A DNA stretch of 64,000 bases from Sciurus carolinensis. Taxonomy: Eukaryota > Chordata > Mammalia > Rodentia > Sciuridae. The position numbers and the translations under genes are program-made. Below the pieces are notes generated by a model. That model did not search any database. It saw nothing but the letters and a program-made list of their open reading frames with translations, and was not told the origin of the DNA. Positions 1 to 12,200 of the stretch are shown here, piece by piece. The DNA lies in the NCBI RefSeq assembly GCF_902686445.1, contig NC_062214.1, positions 44,029,454 to 44,093,453 on the forward strand, in the 5' to 3' direction. Numbering within the stretch: the first letter of the stretch is position 1; each line of letters begins with the position of its first letter.

Positions 1-1040
1 ACAGAGGACCCTGTGTTCCTAATTATTTCTGGATGAAAACTCCTGTAGGCAAGTGGAGATTCAGGGCAAGGATGGCCAGGTGGAGCAGTCACCAGTGTGC
101 AGTGAATTGTAGACATGGAGAGATAATTAAATTAAGAGTGCCAGGTGCAGGCATTGAAAAATAACCATGGGTGTTAATTATGCAGTCCAGCCTCACAGTC
201 CAGTGTTAGCAGAGGAAATGCCACAGGCCTGTCCATCACGTGGCAGTTGAAAAGCTTGGGAGAGACACATTCATGGTTTCTAGAGAATTTGCCAGGGCTG
301 CCTACTTGGGATTCTAGTGAAGCCGGGATTATTTATGAGTGGCAATGTGCACATTTCCCCCCATTTTCCTCCCAGCCAAGGTGGCCATTTGGTTTGTATG
401 GGTTTGGTGGGGGGTTAGCTTTGATCCACATGGAAAGTGAGCCAAACTCAAGTGCCAGTGTAGGCACTTCTGGAGGTGTTTCTTCTCTTTCTGATTTGAA
501 ACAAATTTGATTCTCTGGGACAGAGGCAGTGGACCCTTGTCAAGAAGACAAAGGGATAAATCATTGCAAATATATGCAATGGCTTAGCACTGTAATGCAA
601 AGGGATGGACACTTGAGAGAATGTAATAATGTGTGGCTAGATTACAAATACAGTAAATTAAGTGAAAGATGCTAGACCTCAAAACCCTCTCTGCATGATT
701 CCATTTTGGTGAAGTTCTAGAAGAATTTAAACCAGGTATGATGACAGATGTCACGTCTGCAGTTGCACAAATGGAACGTCATAGGACAATGGGAATGTTT
801 TTTTCTTTCTTGGACTGAAGATAATTTGGATATAAATGTTTTAAAATTTTTGATGAATGTAAACTCTGTTACCTGTAAGAGAGTTTGCATTTTCTTACCT
901 GTAAGCATACATCAATGAAATAAATATGAAAAGATCTTTCGATGCTGTGTCTTTATGAAGATTTTGAACTCTGGTCAGTCTGTCTCAAAGATTGATAAGG
1001 ATAAATCTCCTGTTTGTAGTCCAGCCTTCCCCTGAGCACA
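1..1040. other. Unassigned sequence, no gene seen
   Basis: I recognise no exon, RNA gene or confident repeat here. The part from about 600 to 900 weakly resembles the end of an old LINE ('tgattccattttggtgaagttctagaa' type wording), but it is too diverged to call. The open frames are short (under 90 codons) and have no recognisable domains. Confidence 0.5.
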
Positions 1041-1090
1041 ATAAAGTCTTTCATTATATCAAAAAAGTAAAATAAAATAAAAAAAAAGGA
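1036..1090 (+). other. Polyadenylation-signal-like site followed by A-rich tract
   Basis: An AATAAA hexamer (in 'cacaataaagtctttc') is followed about 25 bases later by an A-rich tract that ends at 1088. This spacing is what a retrotransposed transcript or an LTR polyadenylation region leaves behind. I could not identify the upstream sequence or find a target-site duplication, so the call is tentative. Confidence 0.3.
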
Positions 1091-1285
1091 TGGCAAACTA
1101 CAGCCCTTGGGCTGAATGCTGCCATATTTTTATATGTAAAGTTGTATTGGGACACAGCCAAGTCCATTCATTTTTGTGTCTCTGTAACTGCTTTCATGTC
1201 AAATGACAACTGAGTAGCTGTTACAGAGACCCAGTGGTCACAAGCTTAAAGAATTTTCTATCTGTCCTTTACCAGAAAAAAATCT
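1089..1285 (+). mobile_element. Ancient MER-type DNA transposon fragment (subfamily not assigned)
   Basis: The segment carries the mammalian motif series 'ggcaaactacagccc', 'gtattgggacacagcca' and 'ctatctgtcctttac' in order. This matches a widespread medium-reiteration repeat that I recall as DNA-transposon-derived. It is non-coding and well diverged. It directly abuts the A-rich tract on its left. Confidence 0.55.
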
Positions 1286-3160
1286 CCCAACTGTCAATTT
1301 TAAAGAATCATTTCTTTTTGAAACTCTTCACTCCAGATCTGTGTGGGTGGAGGTTTCTGGTGCAGCATGCTGCCTGGGAAGAATCCTCTAGAGCCAGGGA
1401 CAGCGCTTGAGTGGGGTCACGGTCTGCCTGAGTTTTGCATCCCATGGAGTTTGCTAGGTATGCACAGTGGCGTGCACTGATGATGGAGCACAGCTTGGCC
1501 TACATGGAAAATTTTTTTTTTTTTTAGTTTTCTGGGTCACTGTTGTTAAGAGAGGAGAAATAAATCAGGCCTGGAAGCTATCAGTGGCCAAAGCAAGACT
1601 CCTGTTTTAAACCCTGAGCTGTTGACTGTAAATTATCCCTGCATGGAAAATAAAACTAAGTTAATTCATTGTGATAAAAGTAAATGTGATCTGGTTAAAC
1701 TTGGTCAGCGCATTTGGCAACATTTGTTAAGTAAACGAGAGAACAAATTGAGCCAATGTAAAAATTTAGGTTTGAATTTGGGGCTAAATGAGTCATTTAG
1801 TTGAAGATACTCTGTATTGTTATTTTCTTTAATAAAATTTAAACTCCCCTTCTGTCCTTGACCTTCCACCCAAAATTAATGCTCATGACCCAGCAGGAAT
1901 TCTCTGGAGGATTTGGTAATGAGAGACTCAGGCCCAAAGCTTCATCTTTCTTCATTTTGCAAGTATTTATTTTCTTCCAATGCTTTCTCATTCCATAGTT
2001 AGTGGAATGGAAGAGTTATATTTTGAAGAAGAGGAATCAATAGCTTTTCTCTTTTTTAATGAGGAACTAAATACAATCAGTACCACCCAAATCTTGAGAA
2101 GTAACCTTCTGCTTTCAAAAAAAAAAAAAAAAAAAAAAAAAGGAAAGAAAGAAATTAATTGCAGGGAGCTAATTATAGACCCCAAGAGTCTACCTCACCA
2201 GAGACTTTAAAACTCCAGGCAGTGCCTCAGTTTCATATTAGGCTGTTTCTTAATGACCCCATGTTCAACGGCTGTGAGCAGTTGAGGAATAATTGTTAGA
2301 AATGGAAATTTACTGCCTAACCAAGAGGATTTGAGAAACAAGTTGATGAATCATGAGTGGTGGGAGTGTGTTCCCCAGAGCATGAGTATTACTGAATGAA
2401 TCCTTTGTCCTGTGGCTCCTGGGTGGGCATTGGCCCATTTAGTCAATTGCTTGTGTTCAGAACCCCCTGCAAACCTGTATTGTGCTAGGATCTGGTGCTG
2501 CCCCCTGACACACCACCATGGGTTTCTGCCTTCATGGAGTTTCTCTCTAGATGTGGAGTGGGTCATCCTATTTGGGGTGGAAGATGCAGGTGGGAAAATA
2601 TTTGGTGATAAGGCAGTTGTGATCCTGCTGGGTTAGGTAATTGATTCCCCCAACAGTAGGGTGTCGTGTTTTATTTCTTTGGAAATTAGAGGGTGGTCAT
2701 CAGATTGGTGGTGAATCTGAATTGTGATGTGTTGATATTTGTGTTGGGGAAGACCTGTGGGTGGGCCATGGGGTGTAGGAGCAGGGGACTCACACAAAAA
2801 CACCCTGCTACATTAGTTAGCTGAAAGTTTGTCAGCAACTGTTGAACAAATTATTTTGCTTGACAAAATAAAGCTACTTGCTGCTTCTACTGTGTCACAG
2901 TATCAACAGAATGTAAATATCTATGAAGGCCTCCCCTCTTTACTTCAGGCCTCTGATTCTCACAATATCAGCAACATGGACACACATCCTAATGTGACTT
3001 TTTCCTTACAGTTTCAGTGATAGATTTGGGATTGAGGGAGAATATGATTTTTCATAGTTGTATAAAATATTTACAAAGTATTTATTTTGTAAATATCCTT
3101 ACAAAACTACTACTAATAAACCTGAGACACAGATTCAGGCTGGGGAGTGTTCTTTATGGT
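1286..3160. other. Unassigned sequence, with a 25-base A run
   Basis: No exon or recognised repeat is visible over most of this stretch. A homopolymer of about 25 A (2117-2141), followed by a short GGAAAG run, sits in its middle. I see no SINE body next to that run, so it looks like a simple repeat. Open frames at 2351-2636 overlap on both strands and resemble no known family. Confidence 0.5.
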
Positions 3161-3164
3161 TGGT

Positions 3165-3525
3165 GCATTTATTCATTCATCCATTGGGTCCTTAACCCGT
3201 CTTCATGGAGCACATTGCTGTATGCCAAGTACTTACTTGGTGGTGGGGAGTCAACAATGTGTGAAACAAACCCAATTCTTGCCCACAGAGAACTTTCAGC
3301 TTAGTAGGGGAAGCAGATGAGCATGAAATAATGTTAAAATATATGCTTACAAACTTAGAAAAGTGTTGTAAAAGATTTAGTATTACAAGATACACAGTGG
3401 GTCTGGGGAACATGAAAGGTTTTATAAAGAAGAAAATGACTCTGGGGCTGGAATATACGGGAAGACTATTGACCAGGTGAAGGTTGAAGGAACCTGTCCA
3501 AAAAGGCAAGGTACTTTAGAGAAAT
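3165..3525 (+). repeat. Ancient mammalian interspersed repeat, 'attcattcat' class
   Basis: It starts with 'attcattcatcc' and continues through 'catggagcacattgctgtatgcc' and 'agagaactttcagcttag'. These correspond, with decay, to the common mammalian repeat wording 'ttattgagc..ctatgtgccaggcac..' and 'ggagcttacattctag'. Relatives lie at 4595, 28330, 30341 and 42590. I cannot give the family name from sequence alone. Confidence 0.5.
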
Positions 3526-3539
3526 TAAAAGAAGACTGT

Positions 3540-3648
3540 AGGGGCAGGGGCAGCTAGTGATATAGCTTAGTGATAGGGCATATGCTCAGCATGCGGGAGG
3601 CCCTGGATTTGATCCCCAGTACCACATTAAACAAAAACAACAAAAAGG
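3540..3648 (+). mobile_element. ID SINE, sense
   Basis: This is a tRNA-Ala-derived ID element. Its body reads 'gatatagcttagtgatagggc' and ends 'ggatttgatccccagtaccac', followed by a C/A-rich tail 'aaacaaaaacaacaaaaag'. The internal A-box-like (tagcttagtg) and B-box-like (gatttgatcc) positions are visible but mutated. Flanks 'aagactgta' and 'aaactgcag' could be a decayed target-site duplication. Confidence 0.85.
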
Positions 3649-3894
3649 AAAACTGCAGAGTAGGAGAAAGGGAACTGTCTTTTTCTTTAGCAAGGTAAGG
3701 ATAGAGATATTGGTAAAGACCTCATAATGCATGTCCCATGGGTTGTATTAAGCAGGCTGGCCTTGGTTCTAAGAACAGCAGGAAGCTATGCTATGGAGCT
3801 TCAATCAGGATGGATTTGCATCCTGGAAAGATCTTTTGGTGTGAACCTGAAGGGGTAAATCTTACCCTCCAGTGATGAGTTTCTTCTGCTTTCT

Positions 3895-4048
3895 TTTTCT
3901 TTTCTTTTATTTAATTAAAAAAATTTAGTTATAAATGAACATAATACCTTTATTTTATTTATTTTATTTATTTATGTGGTGCTGGGGATGGAACCCAGTG
4001 CCTCACACGTGCTAGGCAAATACTACCACTGAACTACAACCACGGCCC
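3895..4048 (-). mobile_element. ID-type SINE with long AT-rich sciurid tail, antisense
   Basis: The antisense ID body reads 'gtgctggggatggaacccag ... gctaggcaaatactaccactgaac'. It is preceded on the left by an AT-rich segment (about 3900-3975, including repeated TTTAT) that forms the element's extended 3' tail. Extended-tail ID variants like this are common in squirrels. The right end is at 'accacggccc'. Confidence 0.8.
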
Positions 4049-4594
4049 TTTTTCTTCTGAGTTTTGGGGCTCTGAGCTGATTTTGTCTCTGGTAGGATCT
4101 AAGCAGGACTGTACAAAGGGTATTTTTTTTTAAATGAAGTATGATGGCATGTTCTGGAAGGGTGTTCCTGGGATTCTAGTATCAGAGGGAATACCATATT
4201 CCAGCAGTAGCAGACAAAACAGGGTAGGATGAACAAACTGATGTCTGAAATGATTCTACCCACTGAACTTTGGCCATGAAGTTTAAGTTCCTATTTTAAA
4301 CTTGTTTTTTCTTTTGAAATCAGAATAAAATGTGAAAGGTTTTCCTGGGTTATTTACTTTAAATAATGGGACATTGGAGAATGATGTCTGTTTCCTCATG
4401 ATAATCAGCCAGGCTAACATAAATGGACACCTGATGATCAAAAGACTAGGGCAGAGGTATGGCAAAAAAGAAGTATCAAACTGCTTAACCAAAGTGTTTT
4501 GCATAGATGTTGGCTCTTATTACAATGACTAGAATTAAGCAAAATATCCCTATCACCAACAGGAATTCCTGCATTGTTCTCTGGCCTTTTTCAA

Positions 4595-4965
4595 AAGACA
4601 TTCATTCATTCATTCCATTCTTTCGACAAATGTTTATTGAACACCTTCTGTATCATGCATTGCTGCAAGTGCTGAGGATATAATAGTAAGCAAAACTCAG
4701 TCATCATGGAGTTTACCTTCTGGTTGGAGAAGGTAAGTAAATAAACACTAAAAAAGCAGGTGCATTGTCTGGAAAATGATGATAGGAGCTGAAAAGAAAA
4801 ACAAAGCAGGATGAAGGAATGGAAAATGATGGAGAAAATGATCTGGAAAGCCTCTCTGAGGAGGTACTATAGAGCCAAGACCTGACTAGAGAGAGTGAAC
4901 CATGCAGATGCCTGCAAAGATGGAATAGCAGGTGTGAAGGCCATTGGGTAGGAGATGCTTTCAGA
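4595..4965 (+). repeat. Ancient mammalian interspersed repeat, 'attcattcat' class
   Basis: This is the best preserved copy of the class in the window. It shows 'attcattcattcattcc', 'acaaatgtttattgaacacc', 'gctgaggatataatagtaagcaaaac', 'catggagtttaccttctggt', 'aaagcctctctgaggagg' and 'gcaggtgtgaaggcc' in the usual order. It is non-coding. The related copy at 3165 lies about 1.4 kb upstream. Confidence 0.6.
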
Positions 4966-6000
4966 CTTTGACAAGGAGTGTTCTACACTGTGTGCCCACA
5001 ACCTCTTGTTCTTCTAGCCACTAACCCTTCATAGCAGGAGTGGGCCCCTCTTCCAGATGGAGGAGGTGAACAGCTCTGATAGATTGATTGGCATCACTTT
5101 CAGTTTTCTTTCTTTGCCCTAAAGCCTCCGATTCCCCCTCCTTCTCCCCTCACTGCTCCAGCACAGGTTAGGGCTACAGCCATTCATATTCTAGGCAAAG
5201 GTCCCCAGATGTAATGTCTTGAGAGTATTAGTAAATCCTGGTATTATTGTGTCTCCTTTCCAACAATTTTCAAGGTTGACAAAATCTGCATTCGTCTAGT
5301 CACCTGGTGACTGGAGAGGCAGGTGGCCTGTTAAACATGGAACATAGAAATAAGCAATGGAGGTTGACATGCTGAAGTAGAAATTGAATGAAATACATCT
5401 TTGGATGAAAGTGAGCCCCTGTAGTAGCATTTGAAATGTCTGCATTGCATTCAATAGATGGTGTTCTCTGACACCAACATCCATTCAGACATTTATGTGG
5501 ATGTCTCCCATGCATCAGTTCTCAGCTAAGAACTCGGAAGCATTCATTAGCGTGCCAGCATCTTGGTAAACATGTCAGCAATTTGCGTGATTCACTACAT
5601 GTGAATAAATGCTATGAATCTGGCTGATCAAATAGCATCCCAGGGCCTGAAGGCATGAGAGAAAATGCCACTTCTTACCTGTGGGTGGAAGTGCAAAATC
5701 CAGAGGCCTCCCCAGGACAGTGTTGCACAAGGCATGACCTGAATGTGTGGAAAGTTCTTGAGACTTGATTAATGTTGCTTCTAATAATATGATCCATTGA
5801 AGTCATATAGGAATTATATTAGGAGGAAGAAGGAAGTTGTCTTAAAAGGACTTTTATTTTTTTAATTTTAAGAGTCATGGTGATTAAAATTAAGCAACTC
5901 TCTTATCTTTTTAGAAAACAACCTAGCAAGACTATTTTCTTTGTTTTGGAGACCTGGCAACTGGAAAGACTTGCAATGTGAATCCACATGTTCTTCCTAA
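4966..6000. other. Unassigned sequence
   Basis: I see no coding exon, SINE or LINE here. Overlapping frames on the minus strand around 5296-5515 share the same DNA in two registers, and neither resembles a known protein. Confidence 0.45.
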
Positions 6001-6029
6001 TTTGGGAGCTGCTCAATTCCTAGGTGTTA

Positions 6030-6780
6030 CAAGCATCTCTCTTTCTCTCTCTCTCCCCGCTCTTCTTAGCTCCTCTCTGTATTTACCAGGCAACACAGAG
6101 ACCTCCAGAGCACATTAACTCTGCATACATGGGAAAGGGGAGAATGGAGTTTTAATTACAGCTTCTCTCCTCTGTCTGCTTGTCTTCTCCCACCTAGAAA
6201 TTGATTTGTGAAACAAACATGGCATATCAGGGCCTGAGGAGGATTCAAGCAGGAGGCTGTCTGTAGCCAAGCTAAGTGATGGAGCTGCCGTCTGCTTAAA
6301 TGCTCCAATGTATTCACTGGAGTCTGGCTGCCCCACGTCTCTATGGCAAAGCCTGCAAAATTACGAGCATTCAACTCCGTACAATTGCCACCGACTCAGC
6401 TGCCAAAACATATTTTCCGTCCGTTTCTGACAGAGGCTTCTGTTTAAATAGAGAGGAGAAGAGAGATGATCTCTTTTCAAAGTGATTCCAGCCTGATTCT
6501 CGAAGTGCAAGTGGTAAAGTCACCAAGTCTAATTGGAATGAATTGATTTATCCTCTTCAGCAGCCCTGATCAACACCCTCCCAAGGGGCTAGGCTATAAA
6601 TGGGAGGTAATCATGATGATGTACATATTTCTCTGGATGCTGCCTGGCTAATCCAGTTCATTTTCCATAGATATCACTTCAGACAGCTGCCATTCTATCA
6701 CAGGGCTTGAATTCTTTTATTTAACCCTCTATTTCAAGAAGAGAAATCTGATGGCTTTTTGAAAGTAGTAGTTGCCTGGA
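6030..6780. promoter_or_regulatory. Candidate conserved non-coding element (possible enhancer)
   Basis: This block is free of recognisable repeats, more complex and richer in GC and CpG than its surroundings. It contains several homeodomain-like TAAT/ATTA cores (6145-6165 and 6525-6550), an AT-rich 'gaattgatttatcc' stretch and a TATA-like 'ggctataaatggg' at about 6591. Frames on both strands are broken, so coding is unlikely. The enhancer reading is an inference from base composition and motif density. No alignment was available. Confidence 0.3.
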
Positions 6781-7230
6781 AAAAAAAAAAATAGAGCCAC
6801 ATGCTCTCCCGTAACATTTTTATATACATTTTTTTCCCTATTCTTTTGAGCAAGTGGCTCCTCTCTATGCATACTGTGCACACATATCTGTTCATGTGTA
6901 TGTGCTGGTGCTCAGTTCATGCTTCATGGAGCTTCAATTTTTCATGTGTCTGTTTTGCTTGACCCACTGGTTTAGGGGCTTTATTAGAGTGAAACTTGGG
7001 ATATTTGCATGACTTTCCTGCACCCCTGTTGAGTCTTCAAGACTCAACCTGAACTGTTGGCATTTTGACCCATTTCATCCAGCACCTTCTTGCACCTCTC
7101 AGAGCTGAAAACTCTTTACAGGTGTTACTTATTGATTTCTTATGAACTTAGCTCTTCATGTAGTGCTTTATCTTCACCTTCCTTCCTTAGTGGTCTTTCT
7201 AAAGGCTTCCCTGGACTAATCCATCTCTGG
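6781..7230. other. Unassigned spacer before the antisense L1
   Basis: The stretch begins with a short A run (6781-6791). It holds mixed unique sequence and no feature I can name. Confidence 0.45.
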
Positions 7231-7239
7231 AGTTCCTTC

Positions 7240-10200
7240 ACTTCCAACAGCATGCTTAAGGCACAAGGATTTTTGGATCATGTGGCACTTCTATTTTTAA
7301 CTTTTTTAGGGACCTCCATACTGTTTCTCTAACGACTATACTAATATGCATTTCCACCAACATCATACAGAGATTCCCTTTGCTCTCCATCCTTGCCAAC
7401 ACTTATCTTTCTTTCTGACGTTAGTCATTCCCTCAGGTGTAAGATGATATCTCATTGTAATTATAATTTGGATTTCTTTGATGATTGAGCATTTTTTATA
7501 TGCCTACTAGTCATTTGTCTTCTTTAGAGAAATGTAGGTGCAGGACCCTTATGCATTTTTAAATCAGTTTTAAAAATGAATAAGGGCACTATTGGTTTTA
7601 TTGCTATTGAGTTGTTTGAGTTCATTCTATATTTTAGGTATTAACTTCTTACTAGATATATGATTTGCAAATATTTCTTCTTTCTGTGAGTTGCTTCTTC
7701 ACTGCATTTATTTATTTTTCCTTTTGTTCCTGGGATTCTAGGGCCATATTAAAAAAAAAAAAAAGAAATCAATTCCCAGACCAATACCAAGAATCATTTA
7801 TTTTCCAGTTTTCTTCTAGTAGTTTTACAGTTTCACAAAATGTATTTGAGACTTTATTCCACTGTTAGTTGATTTTTACAAAGGGTATGAGAAACAGGTC
7901 CAATTCCATGTGCACATCTGGTTTTTCCAGCACCCTTTATTGAAGAGACTCTTCTTTCTTCATAGTGTATTCTTGATAGCTTTGTTGAAGATCAACTAAC
8001 TGTAAATGTGTGGATTTATTTGGACTCTCTATGCTGTTCTAATGGTCTATATGTCTGTTTTTATGCTAATGCCACATTGTATTCATTACTAGCTAGTGGA
8101 GTACATTCTAAAATCTGAGACTGTGATGCCTCCAGCTTTGTTATTATTGTTCAATATTAGTTGGGGGGAGTGGTCTTTCATGGTTTTATATAAATTTTAG
8201 GACATGTTTCTTATTTCTCTGAAAAATGTCTTTCACATTCTGATAGGAATTTCTTGGTCTCCTTGATTGTGTTGATTAGTGTGGACATTTCAACAAAATT
8301 AATTATATAATTCATGAACGTGGGATCTTACCATCTACTTGTATCTTATTCAATTTCATCAATTTTTCCAGTATACAAATTTCCCCCTCTTACTTAAATT
8401 TATTCCTGAGTATTTCTTTGGATATTATTATAAATTAATTATTTTCCTGACATTTTTCCAGATTGTTTGTGTGTTGATTATGTATCCTGTAACTTTATTG
8501 AATTTATTTATTACTTCTAATAATTTTTGGTGTTGTTAGGGTTTGACATATAAAATCATGTCATCTATAAACAGAGGTAATTTATTTTTTTCTTTTTAAT
8601 TTGGAAGTCTTTCATCTGTATTTCTTGCCTAATTGCTCTGGCTAGGATTTCTAGTGCTATGTGAATAAAAGTGGTGAGAGTTTCTTGTACAAGAAGAAAA
8701 GCTTTCAAAAATTTCCCCCATTGATTAATATGTGTGGGTTTCCCTTAAGTGGCCCTTATTATGTTGAGGAAATTTCCTTCTATTCTTTTATCATGAAAGG
8801 ATTTTTACTTTGTTAAATGCTTTTTCTGCATCTATGGAGATGATCCCATGAGTTTTATCATGTTATATATCACATTAATTGAGTTGCATGTTAATACAAA
8901 TTTCCATCCTAAGCATAAATTCCACTTGATCATAATGTATAGTCTTTTTGATGTGTTGTTGAATTTAGTTTGCTAGTATTTTATTGATTATTACATCTAT
9001 ATTCATCAGAGATATTAACCTCGTTTTCTTTTCCTGCAATCCCTTTGTCTGTCTTTGGTATCAAGGTGATACTGAACTAATGAAAAAATTTTTGAACTAT
9101 TCTCTTTAGTTCTATTTTTTCAGAGTTTAAGGGGTTGGCGTGGTAGTCATTCTTTGCATGTTTGTTAGCATTCAGGCATGAAACCATCTGGTTCTGGGTT
9201 TTTCTTTCTTTCTTTCTTGGGAGTTTTTTTTTTTTCTTTTACTGACTCAGTCTCCTTACTTATTATTGTCCTGTGGAGATTTTCTATTTGTTCATGGTTT
9301 AGTCTTTATAAGTTGTATGTTTCTAGGAATTTATCCATTTCTCCTATGTTATCCAATGTATCTGTGTCTGATTGTTTGTAGTAATCCCTTATCTTTACTA
9401 TTTGTGTAGTATCAGTTGCAATGTCTCCTATTTCATTTATAATTTTGTTAATTCTCTTTTCTTAGTCTATCTTAGATCTGTCAATTTTGTTTATCTTTTC
9501 TGAAAGTCAACTCTTCTTTTCATCCATCCTTTCTAATTCATTTCATTCTTTCTGTTGAGATCTTTATTATTTCTTTCTTTTGCTGGAGTTTGTTCTTCTT
9601 TTCATAGTTCCTTGAGGTGTAAAGTTAGGTTGTTTATGTTAGAACTTTCTTTTTCCTTATGTAGGCATTCATCACAGTAAACTTCTCTCATAGAACTGCT
9701 TTTGCTGCATGCCATATAATTTTTGGTATGTTATGTTTCCATTTTAATTTGTCTCAAGATATTTTTGGATTTCCCTTTTGATTTCTTCTTTGACCCATTG
9801 GTTGTTCAGAAGTGTGTTGTTTAATTTCCACATATTTGTGTATTTTCCAATTTTTTCTTGTTTTGCATTTCTCATTTCATTGTGGTTGGAAAAGATACTT
9901 GATATGATTTCAGTCTTCTTGAATTTGTTAAGACTTGTTTTGTGGCCTAACATATGATCTGTCCTTGAGAACATTCTGTATGTGCTTGAAAAGAATGTGT
10001 ATTCTGCTTCTGTTGGTGGAATGTTCTGTATATGTCAGGTCCATTTGATCTATAGTGTTGTTCAAGTCTGCTGTTTCCTTATTGATTTTCTGTCTTGATG
10101 ATCTATCCATGGTTGGAAGTGGAATATTGAGGCCCTGTGCTATTACTGTATCTGTCTCCTTAGTTTTATCAATATTTGCTTCATATGTTTAGGTGTTTCA

Positions 10201-10700
10201 ATGTTGGGTATACATATTTTTATAATAGTTGATGATTCTGTTGATGAGTTGAAAATTATCATTATATAAACACCATTTTTGTCTTTTGTGAGAGTTTTGA
10301 CTTAATGTCTATTTAACTTGATGTTAAGGATGGACACCTCAGCTCACTTTTTACTACTATTTGCATGAGATTCTTTTTTCACCCCTTCACATTCAGCTTA
10401 TGTCTATCCTTAAAACCAAAATTAGTCTCCTATAAACAGCACATTTTAAAAAACCTATTCATTCTCTTTATGCCACTTGATTGGATAATTCAATGCATTT
10501 GCAGTTAAAGTATGATAGACTAGAATTTGCTACTACCATTTTATTAGTAGATTTCTGTTTTGTAGTGCCTTTGATCTATTTTTTACTATCTTGCTGTCTT
10601 CATTTGTGATTCACTGAATTTGTAGTGATATGCTCTGATTCCTTTTTCTTTCTCTTTTTTTTCGTATATCTACTGCAGGTTTTTCTTTATGGTTTCTATG
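7240..10700 (-). pseudogene. L1 ORF2 remnant (endonuclease + reverse transcriptase)
   Basis: In an intact L1 this ORF encodes the endonuclease/reverse transcriptase that drives target-primed integration. The most legible pieces are minus-strand 9744-9974, with 'RTDHMLGHKTSLNKFKK' and 'MWKLNNTLLNNQWVKEEIK', and 9928-10110, with 'MDRSSRQKINKETADLNNTI'. Both are hallmark endonuclease-domain sequences of mammalian L1. Further left, antisense equivalents of the reverse-transcriptase block are visible (8500-8900, including the 'tgctttttctgcatctatgg' stretch that encodes the AEKAFD region), and then the C-terminal part at 7280-8100. No single frame stays open for more than 80 codons. It is inactive. 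Confidence 0.85.
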
Positions 10701-11039
10701 AGGCATGCATAAAGCATTTTATAATAAACTCAGTCTGTTTGAATCTGATAACTTACCATTAACCACATACAAAAACCACACACTATGTTTTAACTTCTTC
10801 TCTCACTACGTTTTATTTTACTGATTTTGCAGTTTACATCTAACATAGACATTACAGATTAGTGTAGCTATTGTTATATTAATACTTTATCTTTTAACTT
10901 TTCTACTGGAGTTAAAACTGATTTTGGCACCATCATTACAATGTGAGGGAATTCTGAATTTAACTATAAACTTGTTTTAAATTGGATTTTAACTTTGCCT
11001 TTAAATGGGTTTTAACTTTCATATGTTTTCAAGTTGTAC

Positions 11040-11740
11040 CCTCTGTTCCCACTAAAGGTTTCCCTTTAGCATGTCCTGTAAGGCAGGTCTAGTAGTGATG
11101 AATTCCTACTCCTTTTGCTTGCCTGGGGGAAAAAAAAGTCCTTAGGCCTTTCATTTCTGAGGGAAGACTTAACAGATACAATATTCATGGTTGACATTTC
11201 TTTTTTCTTTAGGTACTTTACATGACACAGACATATCCTAGGATATGCAGACATATCCTCCTCTGTTTACCTGGCCTGCAAGGTTCTTGCTGAGAAATTT
11301 GCTGGCAGTCTTTCAGAGGCTTCCTTGTATGTGGCAATTTTTACTTTTCTCCTACTTTCAAAATTCCCTTTTTTATCCTTATCTTTTACGAGTCTGGTTA
11401 TAATGTGCTTTGGTAATCTCTCTATATTTAATCTATTTGGGGTTCTTGTGATTCATGGATCTAGGTGATCATTTTTCTTTCCAGATTTTGGAAGTTTCCT
11501 GTTGTTGTTTCTTTAAATAATTTTTCTGCCTATTTATATTTCTCTGCTCTCTGGAACTTATATTATGAATATATTGGTTTACTTGATAATGTCTCATAAT
11601 TCCCATAGGCTTTCTGTACTCATTTTCTTTCTATTTTCTGGGTATTTCAAATTATCTTTCTTCAAGTTCACTGATTTTTTTTCTCTTGCTTGCTTAAGTG
11701 TACTATTGAAGTGTATATGCCTATCCCTATCTTTACAGAC
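11040..11740 (-). pseudogene. L1 ORF1 remnant (RNA-binding chaperone)
   Basis: ORF1 of L1 encodes a trimeric RNA-binding chaperone with an N-terminal coiled coil, an RRM and a C-terminal domain. The minus strand shows the coiled-coil end near 11660-11730 (equivalent of 'ISELED'). It then shows the middle region (11400-11560) and the C-terminal region, whose antisense DNA reads 'tcctgtaaggcaggtctagt' near 11075-11094. Stops interrupt all frames. A 16-bp palindrome and an overlapping duplication of 'cagacatatcct' lie within it at 11229-11259. Confidence 0.75.
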
Positions 11741-12200
11741 TGATTTTGGGAGGGAAAACTCTTCACCAGTCAGCTGGTTTAGAGATTCTGGGCAGGTCAT
11801 CTAGTAGCTTCTATGGACAGGCTTACTATTAAGTCCTGGTGCTTGAACTCACAGGGGCCAGCTTGGTTCCTGGACTAGCTAGGAATTTGGGGCTATGAGA
11901 AATGACCTCACATTGGGGAAGGCCTAGAGGCTGGGTCTGTAAGGGTTTCCTTAGTGACTAGGATATGATTTCATTCTGTGTTCACTGGATCATGGATCTT
12001 TGGAGGTCAGCCTGGATATTGGAGTTATATCCAGGTGCTGGGTAGACCTGGATTCCTTAGCTCTTGTGAAAATGTTTTCTTACATGGATTATTGTTCAAA
12101 CTGAAATTTCTGCAAGAGGATAGGGATGGGAATTCTTATCCCACTGTCTTTTTAATGTCATGCCCCTCCTTTATCTCAGGTACTTACTTGTTAACTTTTC

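Larger units (their letters stand above)
7235..12200 (-). mobile_element. Old near-full-length L1, antisense
   Basis: Reading the minus strand from right to left gives the usual L1 order: 5' UTR-like sequence (about 12200-11740), ORF1 (about 11740-11040), inter-ORF, then ORF2 endonuclease, reverse transcriptase and C-terminal region (about 10700-7240). Many stops and frameshifts break every frame, as expected for an old copy. I did not identify a poly(A) tail or TSD, so the 3' UTR is probably missing or decayed. It is the longest element in the window. Confidence 0.85.

Noticed and set aside
3540..3648. tRNA gene suggested by A/B-box-like motifs
   Set aside because: It is an ID SINE with an A-rich tail. 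The motifs are inherited from its tRNA ancestor.
11229..11259. 16-bp palindrome with overlapping duplication as a regulatory operator
   Set aside because: It lies within decayed L1 ORF1 and is most simply a small tandem duplication in a fossil element.
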